Assembly (NCBI GenBank): GCA_051003795.1
Contig: JBPCKZ010000250.1
Coordinates: 1-21,810 of the forward strand
DNA length: 21,810 bases
Reading direction: 5' to 3'
Source: JALYXS01 sp051003795
Lineage (GTDB): Bacteria > Acidobacteriota > Terriglobia > Bryobacterales > Bryobacteraceae
Positions 16,101 to 21,810 of the stretch are shown piece after piece. The translations under genes were made by a program, and so were the position numbers. The first letter of the stretch is position 1; each line of letters begins with the position of its first letter. The notes below the pieces were generated by a model. It was not told the DNA's origin, did no database searches, and saw only the letters and a program-made list of their open reading frames with translations.

Positions 16101-16740
16101 TGGTCGAGTAGGGCAGATAGGCCGCCGCGTAACCGTTTCCTATGTCCGGCACGCCGTCGATGGACCAGTCGTTTCCGCCAACCGCGCCGACGTTGTGCGC
16201 CTCCGCCGTGCCGCCCAGCGCATTCACGCCGTTATAGCGCCGATTGTTGCTCGACTCCACGCCCGGAGCAAGCTTGATCAACATCAACGGGCTATTGTTG
16301 AAAGTCGGCAGGTCCATCACCTCGCGATTCTCCATCACACGCCCGGAACTCACGCTGCTCGCGTCGATTAAGGGCGCCTCCGCCGTGACGGACAGCGTCT
16401 CCGCGCTTTCCCCCACTTCCAGCTTGAAATCGATTTCCGTACGCGTGCTGATGGGAAGGTCGATACCGGCATGTACGGATTTCTTGAATCCCGGCATCGC
16501 GGCGGTTACGCTGTAGTTGCCGGACAACAAGAAGTTGGCTTCGTAGTAACCGGTGTCGTTGGTGGTCAATGTCGTCACATTGTTCGTGTCCACGTTCGTG
16601 ATAGAAACAGCCGTCCCGGCGACGGCGGCGTTCTGCGGATCGGTGATCCGGCCGAAAATAACGCTACGCGTTTCCTGCGCGAAAATCGCGGAAAGGCCCA
16701 CGAGCGACAGGAGCGCGGCTTGCATTTGAATCCTTTTCAT
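13105..16740 (-). CDS. Oar-like TonB-type outer-membrane receptor with carboxypeptidase-regulatory-like domain
   Basis: 1211 residues from ATG 16740. An N-terminal signal peptide ends near LSAIFAQ. RSVIFGRITDPQNAAVAGTAVSI and the following strands form a CarboxypepD_reg-like beta-sandwich (about 25-105). A plug region follows (REVMDLPTFNNSPLMLIKLAPGV, NDWSIDGVPDIGNGYAAAYLP, EYKVETQNFDAGIGHTSG, ISVMTKSGTNAYHGDATWEFW), then a long barrel rich in alternating aromatic strands. It ends in MRFILIQGRIRF, a terminal-Phe outer-membrane insertion signal. This is the Oar/OMP_b-brl type abundant in Acidobacteriota, thought to take up or bind large organic substrates; the ligand is unknown. The ATG was chosen over TTG 16755 because GGAGGTGA (16752-16745) lies 4 bases upstream of it and would otherwise be inside the gene. 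It is divergent from the peptidase gene at 16808. Confidence 0.93.
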   Translation of the reverse strand: MKRIQMQAALLSLVGLSAIFAQETRSVIFGRITDPQNAAVAGTAVSITNVDTNNVTTLTTNDTGYYEANFLLSGNYSVTAAMPGFKKSVHAGIDLPISTRTEIDFKLEVGESAETLSVTAEAPLIDASSVSSGRVMENREVMDLPTFNNSPLMLIKLAPGVESSNNRRYNGVNALGGTAEAHNVGAVGGNDWSIDGVPDIGNGYAAAYLPYSTTIQEYKVETQNFDAGIGHTSGTAISVMTKSGTNAYHGDATWEFWQQRWNGTRFFVKQAYFRSIAAADGAGNHALAQQLRNSPEQPSGHDNDYGAAIGGPIVIPKIVDGRNKLFFFFSFDGFTDRKTTESTFNHTLPTLLNRQGDFSDLLAINATKYQIYDPLTTRPDPTRPGHYVRDPIPGDILPKSRIVNPVYPTYLKFLPQPNNPPASRALEPLNNYLDPAEPYNWFYEAFANRYDYALSEKHRFFSRWSWLKYRENRQDWTYATDPGLMTNGVNRNNLGLMADYVYTPGASTVFDIEAGTNFNQEGNILTQTALQFTPSSVGLPSYLDAKAGANHALPVMAFAGYDTLGQSVPAWTHYEILSIKGNALHIRGAHTFRAGIDVRDHRRLGGDPGLTSGSFSFTNAFTSREDDALTPAGSLGHSWAAFMMGLPTTSMVDTNATYALSNPYIGWYAQDNWRLSTKLTLNLGMRIEYEFGLKERYNRFIAGFDPSATLPISAPAQSAYARNPVPELAASSFSVVGGSLYTGPNGAGARFPAGQLMWLPRIGVAYQLTSRTVVRAGYGVYYDTLNAQNQSPDLSGFSRTTTNLTSNDFGQTFLSGDPRNGISPLTDPFPIRSDGTRFDTPVGSALGLLAKDGSGWTFIDPHFRRAREQRWRLDVQHQFGGNMMVSAAYAGMYASDLRISKKLDALPAQYWAMGNTRNDAIASNLNQNVPNPFYLANFSSLQTSDPVGYQALASRGFFTSPTIRKSQLLRPFPQMNGLTESGPYGAVKAHSVEGVFQRRFAQGFTVNANFTGLYERDRDYYKNEFDALPSWEETNNGTPWRFAATGIYELPFGKGRSFARTGLLNAVLGGWQIAAAFEAQPGPLLNWGNVFYNGNPSGICGGTQTLDRWFNTAGFVTNPSLQPAAFQARVFPTRVGGCRADGLNRLDANIQRTFKIRENLSFQLRMDALNTLNESQFDVPNLDPTSTNFGKITNNTSSTMRFILIQGRIRF

Positions 16741-16744
16741 CGAC

Positions 16745-16752
16745 TCACCTCC
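16745..16752 (-). promoter_or_regulatory. Shine-Dalgarno site that decides the receptor start
   Basis: The minus strand reads GGAGGTGA at 16752-16745, ending four bases before ATG 16740. It supports ATG 16740 over the in-frame TTG at 16755. Confidence 0.75.
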
Positions 16753-16769
16753 CAAACAGAACGAACAGT

Positions 16770-16802
16770 CATTCTATTGCAATTGCGCTCCAACTTAGAA
16801 TG
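16770..16802. promoter_or_regulatory. Inverted repeat between divergent receptor and peptidase genes, possible paired -10 boxes
   Basis: CATTCTA (16770-16776) and TAGAATG (16796-16802) are exact reverse complements, 19 bases apart. TAGAAT on the plus strand (16796-16801) would put transcription start near 16808, the A of the peptidase ATG, which has no ribosome site. The mirror TAGAAT on the minus strand (16776-16771) would give a leader of about 24 bases containing the receptor's ribosome site. The palindrome GCAATTGC (16779-16786) lies between them. Good -35 boxes are not visible at standard spacing, so this is tentative. Confidence 0.35.
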
Positions 16803-16807
16803 AAGCG

Positions 16808-18505
16808 ATGAGGTTGCGTCTGCCGCTGATTCTCGCCATGTCCCTGACTGTCGTACAAGCCGAGTCCTTTCCCCAGCTTGCCGATCGCTACTTCGACGAG
16901 GTCTACTTCCGCTTTCAACCCACGGCAGGAACGGCCGCGGGCTTTCATCGATACGACGACCGCCTGGAAGATTATTCCCGATCTTCCATCGATTCCCTAG
17001 TCGCGGCGCTCCATCGATTCCTGAAAGAGGTTCAGGATTTCGATCCCCGCAACCTTCCGCCCGAAACTGTCGCGGATCGCGAGCTTGTGCTTGCGAATAT
17101 TCAATCGACGCTGCTGGAGCTTGAGAATATCCGCTCGTGGGAGAAGAATCCCGATCACTATTCGAGCGGCGTCAGCAGCAGTATTTTCACGATCATGAGC
17201 CGTAGCTTTGCGCCGCCGGCAGAGCGGTTGAAGTCGGTAATCGCGCGCGAGCGGCAGATGTCCCAAGTCTTCGCGGCCGCGCGCGCGAATCTGAAAAATC
17301 CGCCGCGCATCTATACCGAGGTCGCGATCGAACAGTTGCCCGGCATCGTCGCCTTCTTCGAAAAAGACGTTCCGCTGGCCTTTCAGAAAGTGACCGACGC
17401 CAAATTGCTGGCGGATTTCCGCGCCTCGAACCAAGCCGTTATCGATTTACTCAACCAATATCAAACCTTTCTGAAAAACGATCTGCTGCCGCGCTCCCAA
17501 GGCGATTTTCGCTTGGGCGCGGAGAACTATCGCAAAAAACTGATGTTCGAGGAAATGGTGGACACTCCGCTCGACCAGCTTCTCCAGATCGGTTATCGCA
17601 ATTTGCGCGATAACCAGGAGGCTCTCCGGCGCACCGCCGCGAAGATCGATCCGAAGCGCGCTCCCCAGCGGATTCTCGAAGACGCGGAGAAGGATCATCC
17701 CGCGCCGGCCAAGCTGTTGCAGGCGTTTCGCGACGTGCTCGGCGGCCTTCAAGACTTCATCGTGCAGCACAAAATCATTACGATCCCTTCGCCGGTGAAG
17801 CCGATTTTGGAAGAGACGCCGCCGTTCATGCGCGCGCTGACCTTCGCTTCCATGGATACTCCGGGACCGTTTGAGAAGGTCGCGAAGGAAGCGTTTTTCA
17901 ACGTGACGCTTCCGGAAAAAAGCTGGTCCCCCAAGCAGGTGGAAGAGCACATGGCCGCGTTTAATCGCGGCGTGATTATCAGCACCGCGATTCACGAAGC
18001 CTACCCCGGCCACTACGTGCAGTTCCTATGGGTTCAGAACGCGCCATCGAAAGTGCGCAAGCTTCTGGGCGCGAACACCAACGCGGAGGGTTGGGCGCAC
18101 TATTGCGAGCAGATGATGCTCGACGAGGGCTACGGGAATCACGATCCCAAATTGCGGCTCGGCCAATTACAAGACGCGCTGCTGCGCAATGCCCGCTACA
18201 TCGTGGGCATCCGGATGCACACGGGCAAGATGTCTTACGAGCAAGGGATCGATTTCTTCGTGAAAGAGGGCATGCAGACGCGGGCTAATGGCGAGCGCGA
18301 GACTAAACGCGGAACTTCCGATCCGACGTATCTTTATTACACGCTCGGCAAGCTTGAAATTTTGAAATTGCGAGAGGATTACAGGAAGTCGCTCGGCGAT
18401 CGATACACGCTGGAGGATTTCCATAACAACTTTATGAAGCAAGGTTTTCCGCCGATCAAGATTGTCCGCCGCGCGATGCTGGGCAACGATAGCCCGGTCC
18501 TGTAA
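16808..18505 (+). CDS. Exported DUF885-family zincin-like hydrolase
   Basis: 565 residues with a signal peptide (RLRLPLILAMSLTVVQAES). The diagnostic feature is AIHEAYPGHYVQF, an HExxxGH motif (H396, E397, H402), followed 25 residues later by NAEGWAHYCEQ (E427). This is the DUF885 arrangement and is consistent with two His and one Glu binding a catalytic zinc. The N-terminal two-thirds is helical and begins FPQLADRYFDEVYFRFQPTAGTAAGFHRYDDRL, typical of the family. The region GTSDPTYLYYTLGKLEILKLREDYRKSLG and the C-terminal FHNNFMKQGFPPIKIVRRAML also match. Most family members are uncharacterised and are presumed secreted or periplasmic peptidases. No Shine-Dalgarno sequence precedes the ATG. 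The ankyrin gene follows after 12 bases, so the two are probably one transcript. Confidence 0.9.
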   Translation: MRLRLPLILAMSLTVVQAESFPQLADRYFDEVYFRFQPTAGTAAGFHRYDDRLEDYSRSSIDSLVAALHRFLKEVQDFDPRNLPPETVADRELVLANIQSTLLELENIRSWEKNPDHYSSGVSSSIFTIMSRSFAPPAERLKSVIARERQMSQVFAAARANLKNPPRIYTEVAIEQLPGIVAFFEKDVPLAFQKVTDAKLLADFRASNQAVIDLLNQYQTFLKNDLLPRSQGDFRLGAENYRKKLMFEEMVDTPLDQLLQIGYRNLRDNQEALRRTAAKIDPKRAPQRILEDAEKDHPAPAKLLQAFRDVLGGLQDFIVQHKIITIPSPVKPILEETPPFMRALTFASMDTPGPFEKVAKEAFFNVTLPEKSWSPKQVEEHMAAFNRGVIISTAIHEAYPGHYVQFLWVQNAPSKVRKLLGANTNAEGWAHYCEQMMLDEGYGNHDPKLRLGQLQDALLRNARYIVGIRMHTGKMSYEQGIDFFVKEGMQTRANGERETKRGTSDPTYLYYTLGKLEILKLREDYRKSLGDRYTLEDFHNNFMKQGFPPIKIVRRAMLGNDSPVL

Positions 18506-18517
18506 CGTGCTGTAACG

Positions 18518-19774
18518 ATGGCCGTTCTCCTGCTCTTGCTCTTCGCGCTTTGCTCGCCGGCGGCCGATTTGCATGAGTCCGCGCGCGCCGGAGATATCGA
18601 TGCTGTCGGCAAGCTCTTGCGCGCGGGGGCCGATCCCAATGCGCGCGACGCTCTCGGCGCAACCCCGTTGCACGATGCCGTCTGGAGCGGCCGCCTCGAT
18701 ATTGTCAAGCTGCTGCTCGACCGCCACGCGGACGTAAATGCCAAGCATCTGGAAGCCGGTTCCACGCCGCTCGATTACGCGGCCATCAAGAACAATCTAG
18801 AAATTGCGGAGTTGCTGCTCGATCGCGGCGCGAACCTGGGGGCGACCGGCCGGACGGGAGCCACGGCGCTGCACTTGGCGGCATCTCGTGGTTACACCGA
18901 GTTAACCGGGTTACTGCTCTCGCGCGGCGCAAAGGTCAATGGACGCGATCGTTCCGGTTCGACGCCGCTCGAAGAAGCCGCGGGGAAAGGATTCACCGAC
19001 ACCGCCGGGCTTCTGATCGAAAATGGCGCGGAAATCGACGGCGCGAATAGAGAAACCGGGGCGACGCCGCTGAACGAAGCCGCCATCCGGGGCCATCGCG
19101 ATATGGTCGAGTTGCTGCTATCGAAAGGGGCCGATCCCGGCAAGGCCGACCGATCCGGCGCGACACCGCTCGAAAATGCCGCGCGTTTCCGGCATGCCGA
19201 TGTCGTTCAACTTCTGTTGGCAAGGACTCAGCGCCGCGGACCGCGCACCGAAGCCGAATCGAATTTGCTCGATGAAGCCGTGCTGAAAGGGCAAACCGAC
19301 GTGGTCGAGATGCTGCTGGAACGCGGGGCGGACGTGAACGCCAAAGGCAAATCGGGGGCAACGCCGCTGCACGATGCGGCATTGAAAGGCCGCGCCGAAA
19401 TTGCGGGATTGCTTCTGGCTCGCGGCGCTCAAGTGAACGGCCGGAACAGTTTCGGGGCAACGCCGCTCCACGACGCGGCGCTTAGCGGCAACCGCGACGT
19501 TGCCGTTCTGCTATTGGCGAGCGGCGCGGAGGTCGACGCCGCTGAAGCGGAATCCGGCTCGACGCCCCTGTATACGGCGGCTGCAATGGGGCGCGAAGCC
19601 GTGGTGCGGCTCCTGATCGAGAAAGGCGCGGACGTGAACCTTTGCGCCAAGAGCGGATCTAGTCCCCTGCACGCCGCGTTGAGCAATGGATTCGCCGCCG
19701 TTGGCGATTTGCTGCGGGCCCGCGGGGCCAAAGATATTAGCCGGGATATCGGCCGGGCCGCCGCCTTGCCGTAA
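18518..19774 (+). CDS. Exported ankyrin-repeat protein, about 12 repeats
   Basis: 418 residues. The N-terminus MAVLLLLLFALCSPAADL is a short signal peptide, so the protein is probably periplasmic or secreted. The rest is almost entirely about twelve 33-34-residue ankyrin units of the form (A/S)TPLHDAAxxGxxDVVxLLLxRGADVNAKxxSG. Repeat 7 is degenerate: its loop reads LLLARTQRRGPRTEAESNLLDEA instead of the usual GADVN turn. No enzymatic domain is present. Ankyrin stacks bind other proteins, and the 12-base gap after the DUF885 hydrolase suggests that enzyme as a possible partner; this is inference. Repeat codons are diverged but the GCGACGCCGCT-like core recurs at DNA level, as expected for repeat expansion. 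Confidence 0.92.
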   Translation: MAVLLLLLFALCSPAADLHESARAGDIDAVGKLLRAGADPNARDALGATPLHDAVWSGRLDIVKLLLDRHADVNAKHLEAGSTPLDYAAIKNNLEIAELLLDRGANLGATGRTGATALHLAASRGYTELTGLLLSRGAKVNGRDRSGSTPLEEAAGKGFTDTAGLLIENGAEIDGANRETGATPLNEAAIRGHRDMVELLLSKGADPGKADRSGATPLENAARFRHADVVQLLLARTQRRGPRTEAESNLLDEAVLKGQTDVVEMLLERGADVNAKGKSGATPLHDAALKGRAEIAGLLLARGAQVNGRNSFGATPLHDAALSGNRDVAVLLLASGAEVDAAEAESGSTPLYTAAAMGREAVVRLLIEKGADVNLCAKSGSSPLHAALSNGFAAVGDLLRARGAKDISRDIGRAAALP

Positions 19775-19820
19775 AGCTTTCTGTTCCGCCTTCCGATGGA
19801 ATAGCGAGGTTTCTGGCGAG

Positions 19821-20486
19821 ATGCCGCAGATTCGGATTCTACTGGTCGATGGACACACTCTGTTCCGGGAGGGCCTTAAAGCCGTTTTCGGAATGGAAGA
19901 CGGATTGGAGGTCGCCGGAGAGGCGGCAACTGGTTCGGAGGCCGTCTTTCAATGCGGCGAGGTCCGGCCGGACCTGATTTTGATGGAGATCGGGATGCCG
20001 GGGCTTAGCAGTTTCGAAGCGGTCCGGCAAATCCGGAAATTGCCGTTTCCCGCGCGGATTTGTTTCCTGACGATGTACGAAGAGGAGGATTACCTCGTCG
20101 AAGCCATGGAACTGGGAGCGGCCGGTTATATCTTGAAAGACACGCCTCTGGCCGAGTTGATTGCGGCGATACGCGAGATCCACGGCGGGGGGACGTATAT
20201 GAGTCCCCGAATGGTGACGCGGCTGGTGGACGATTTCCGGGGCCGCGGACCGGCGCGGGGCAGCGTTTTGCGGTCCGCCACGGTGACGCCGCGCGAGAAG
20301 GAGGTGATCAAGTTGGTGGCCGAAGGCAATTCCACCAAGCAGATCGCCTGGATCCTGCGATTGAGCGTGAAAACCGTGGAGGCCCACAAATTCAATCTGA
20401 TGCGAAAGCTGGATATTCACAATCGCGCGCATCTGGTGCAGTACGCGTTCGAGAAGAAGATCGTGCGGTTGCCCGCGACGGCGTAA
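19821..20486 (+). CDS. NarL/FixJ-type response regulator with Glu at the phospho-acceptor site
   Basis: 221 residues. The receiver domain spans about 4-118 and a LuxR-type helix-turn-helix spans about 152-215 (VTPREKEVIKLVAEGNSTKQIAWILRLSVKTVEAHKFNLMRKL). T84 (CFLTMYEEED) and K106 (YILKDTPL) of the receiver switch are conserved. Two acidic-pocket positions differ from the norm. The usual VDDH pair reads VDGH (D10, G11), and the usual phospho-Asp in LMDIGMPG is Glu (E56 in LILMEIGMPG). Asp-to-Glu often mimics the phosphorylated state, and loss of one acidic residue weakens Mg2+ binding. The protein may therefore act without a kinase. No histidine kinase is adjacent. ATG 19821 was chosen because the receiver fold begins immediately after it; the longer frame from 19686 lies inside the ankyrin gene. 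Confidence 0.9.
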   Translation: MPQIRILLVDGHTLFREGLKAVFGMEDGLEVAGEAATGSEAVFQCGEVRPDLILMEIGMPGLSSFEAVRQIRKLPFPARICFLTMYEEEDYLVEAMELGAAGYILKDTPLAELIAAIREIHGGGTYMSPRMVTRLVDDFRGRGPARGSVLRSATVTPREKEVIKLVAEGNSTKQIAWILRLSVKTVEAHKFNLMRKLDIHNRAHLVQYAFEKKIVRLPATA

Positions 20487-20496
20487 AAACGTCGCG
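20474..20496 (+). promoter_or_regulatory. Hairpin spanning the response-regulator stop codon
   Basis: CGCGACG (20474-20480) and CGTCGCG (20490-20496) form a perfect 7-bp stem with a 9-base loop containing the stop TAA (20484-20486) and an A run. It ends 17 bases before the Mrp ATG. There is no following U run, so it is not a convincing terminator. It might modulate translation or stability between the two genes, or be chance in GC-rich DNA. Confidence 0.25.
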
Positions 20497-20513
20497 CGGT
20501 AAGATGAAACTCG

Positions 20514-21347
20514 ATGAGTCCGAACCCGCCCGGCCAACAGCCGAAGCTGCCGATCCCCGGCGTCAAGAATCTGATTGCCGTCGGATCCGGGAAAGGCGGG
20601 GTGGGGAAGACCACGGTTGCCGTGAATCTCGCCATCGCGCTCGGCGGGATGGGTCACAAGACCGGTTTGATGGATGCCGACGTTTACGGCCCCAACGTGC
20701 CGCTGATGATGGGCATCAATCGGACGCCGCAAGCCTTCGGGGAACGAATACAGCCGCTTGAAAATTTCGGGATCAAGCTGATGTCCATGGGCTTTCTCAG
20801 CCCTGGCGACAAGCCCCTGGTGTGGCGGGGACCGATGCTGCACAGCGTGATCCAGCAGTTCTTGCGCGGGGTCGATTGGGGGAATCTCGATTATCTGATC
20901 ATCGATTTGCCGCCCGGCACCGGAGACGTGCAGTTGACGCTGATCCAATCCGCGCCCGTGACCGGGGCGATCGTTGTGACGACGCCGTCGGCGGTGTCGC
21001 TCGAAGACGCCCGGAAGGCCGTGTACATGTTCAACCAGGTGAAGGTGCCGATTCTGGGGATCGTCGAGAACATGAGCTATCTGGTGTGCCCCCACTGCAC
21101 GGAGCGGATTGATGTTTTCAGCACCGGCGGAGGCCGGCGGACGGCGAATGAGATGAAGATCGACTTCCTGGGTGAATTGCCGCTCGATCCGCAAGTGCGG
21201 GTCGGGGGCGATTCGGGACAGCCAGTGGCGCTGCGCGGCGAGGGCGACGAGCACGCTCAAGGCTTTCTCGAAATCGCGCGCCGCACGGTTGCCCGGATCG
21301 AGCAAACGGGACAGCCCGCGGGACCCACGATTTCGATCTCGGATTAG
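20514..21347 (+). CDS. mrp: Mrp/ApbC-type iron-sulfur carrier P-loop ATPase
   Basis: 277 residues. The deviant Walker A GSGKGGVGKTT (24-34) with the signature Lys, LMDADVYGPNVPLMMG (switch I region) and DYLIIDLPPGTGD (Walker B/switch II) define the Mrp/NBP35 group of MinD-like ATPases. C192 and C195 (LVCPHC) form the CxxC that bridges a [4Fe-4S] cluster between two subunits. The family delivers Fe-S clusters to apo-proteins in the cytosol. The N-terminal MIP18/DUF59 domain of many bacterial Mrp proteins is absent; only about 18 residues precede the P-loop. It is convergent with nuoI, whose product needs two [4Fe-4S] clusters, but that proximity is probably incidental. It follows the response regulator by 27 bases. 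Confidence 0.95.
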   Translation: MSPNPPGQQPKLPIPGVKNLIAVGSGKGGVGKTTVAVNLAIALGGMGHKTGLMDADVYGPNVPLMMGINRTPQAFGERIQPLENFGIKLMSMGFLSPGDKPLVWRGPMLHSVIQQFLRGVDWGNLDYLIIDLPPGTGDVQLTLIQSAPVTGAIVVTTPSAVSLEDARKAVYMFNQVKVPILGIVENMSYLVCPHCTERIDVFSTGGGRRTANEMKIDFLGELPLDPQVRVGGDSGQPVALRGEGDEHAQGFLEIARRTVARIEQTGQPAGPTISISD

Positions 21348-21396
21348 CGGATCCGGACGCCATTTCCGAGCCTGACCTGCCGCCCTTGCGCCCTTC

Positions 21397-21810
21397 TCAG
21401 TGCGCGTTTGCGGGGGCGGCGGGAGTCATATCCGGCGGCTTGGCGCCCGGCGGAATCGGCGCCAGCATATCTTCCTTCCGATAGATCAATGTGGAAGTAT
21501 TGAAACTCGCCTGCTCAAAGCCGTGTCCGTGAGTGATGGCGTCCGTGGGACAGGCTTCGACGCAGAATCCGCAAAAAATACAGCGGTTGTAATCGATGTT
21601 ATAAACCTTGGCGTAGCGTTCGCCGCCGCTGATCCGGACCGCTTCCGTATTCTCGGCGGCTTCGATGTAGATGCAGTTCGACGGGCATGCCGCGGCGCAT
21701 AGAAAACACGCCACGCATTTCTCCATCCCGTTTTCGTCGCGCTGCAAGACGTGAGTGCCCCGGAATCGCTCTTCGAATTTAGGCGGCTCGTCGGGATAGT
21801 TCTCCGTCAC
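21397..21810 (-). CDS. nuoI: NADH-quinone oxidoreductase subunit I, 5' end cut by window
   Basis: 137 residues are visible. Two ferredoxin-type motifs, CVACFLCAAACP (C32, C35, C38, C42) and CIFCGFCVEACP (C77, C80, C83, C87), bind the N6a and N6b [4Fe-4S] clusters of respiratory complex I. The segment YPDEPPKFEERFRGTHVLQRDENGMEKCVAC matches the conserved NuoI region before the first cluster, and CPTDAITHGHGFEQASFN matches the region after the second. Family members have roughly 20-40 more residues before the YP motif, and the GTG at the window edge aligns with an internal Val, so the true start lies outside the window. The C-terminal tail is Pro/Ala-rich. Other nuo genes are presumably upstream, beyond 21810. 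Confidence 0.93.
   Translation of the reverse strand: MTENYPDEPPKFEERFRGTHVLQRDENGMEKCVACFLCAAACPSNCIYIEAAENTEAVRISGGERYAKVYNIDYNRCIFCGFCVEACPTDAITHGHGFEQASFNTSTLIYRKEDMLAPIPPGAKPPDMTPAAPANAH

Noticed and set aside
16741..16755. TTG start five codons upstream for the Oar-like receptor
   Set aside because: The GGAGGTGA ribosome site falls inside the extension; ATG 16740 is better placed before the signal peptide.
19686..19820. Upstream extension of the response regulator
   Set aside because: It lies mostly inside the ankyrin gene, adds 45 residues with no domain similarity, and the receiver fold starts right after ATG 19821.
19839..21305. Long minus-strand open frame (488 codons) opposite the response regulator and mrp
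   Set aside because: The plus-strand genes have unmistakable domains. The opposite frame is His/Arg/Gln-rich without any recognisable motif, typical of antisense frames in GC-rich genes.
1..21810. CRISPR arrays, tRNA/rRNA genes, transposases or integrases
   Set aside because: None was seen. All sizeable repeats are protein-level repeats inside the SBBP and ankyrin genes, and the intergenic gaps are too short for an array.

Overview
The window looks like chromosomal DNA from an Acidobacteriota member, possibly of the Bryobacterales/Solibacter type. This is inferred from gene content, not from a search. The supporting genes are a very large Oar-like TonB-type outer-membrane receptor with an N-terminal carboxypeptidase-regulatory-like domain, a secreted SBBP beta-propeller protein, FecR-like and PepSY-like secreted proteins, a DUF885 metallopeptidase and moderately high GC. 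Coding density is high. No gap exceeds 300 bases; the longest (about 115-125 bases) lie at 169-284 and 10638-10761. I saw no rRNA, tRNA, CRISPR array, IS element or integrase.

Layout. 1-168 is the end of a small exported Lys/Thr-rich protein, followed by a hairpin. 285-1361 holds an Rrf2 regulator without cysteines and a VapBC toxin-antitoxin pair whose toxin appears to start at CTG. 1342-4031 (minus) holds a FecR-like exported protein and signal peptide peptidase SppA. 4118-6901 (plus) encodes a 927-residue secreted protein with seven SBBP blades plus about five further repeats. 6928-10132 (minus) is a tightly overlapping tyrosine-degradation operon: HisC-type aminotransferase, 4-hydroxyphenylpyruvate dioxygenase, then a fumarylacetoacetase-family hydrolase. 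10194-10637 (minus) is a PepSY-like periplasmic protein. 10762-13017 (minus) is a compact type II restriction-modification cassette transcribed vsr, then C5-cytosine methyltransferase, then Eco29kI-type GIY-YIG nuclease. 13105-16740 (minus) is the Oar-like receptor. Divergent from it, 16808-19774 (plus) carries an exported DUF885 zincin-like hydrolase and an exported 12-repeat ankyrin protein. 19821-20486 is a LuxR-type response regulator whose phospho-acceptor position is Glu, 20514-21347 is an Mrp/ApbC Fe-S carrier ATPase, and 21397-21810 (minus) is a truncated NuoI.

How the genes fit together. The tyrosine operon turns tyrosine into 4-hydroxyphenylpyruvate and homogentisate and later cleaves fumarylacetoacetate; homogentisate dioxygenase and the isomerase are not in the window. 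The two self-toxic activities, VapC and the restriction nuclease, each sit directly downstream of their antidote gene and each start at a weak non-ATG codon. This suggests translational throttling. The most unusual items are the CTG-initiated VapC, the response regulator with a degenerate acidic pocket, and the peptidase/ankyrin exported pair. I did not find a clearly new multi-gene defence or metabolic system.
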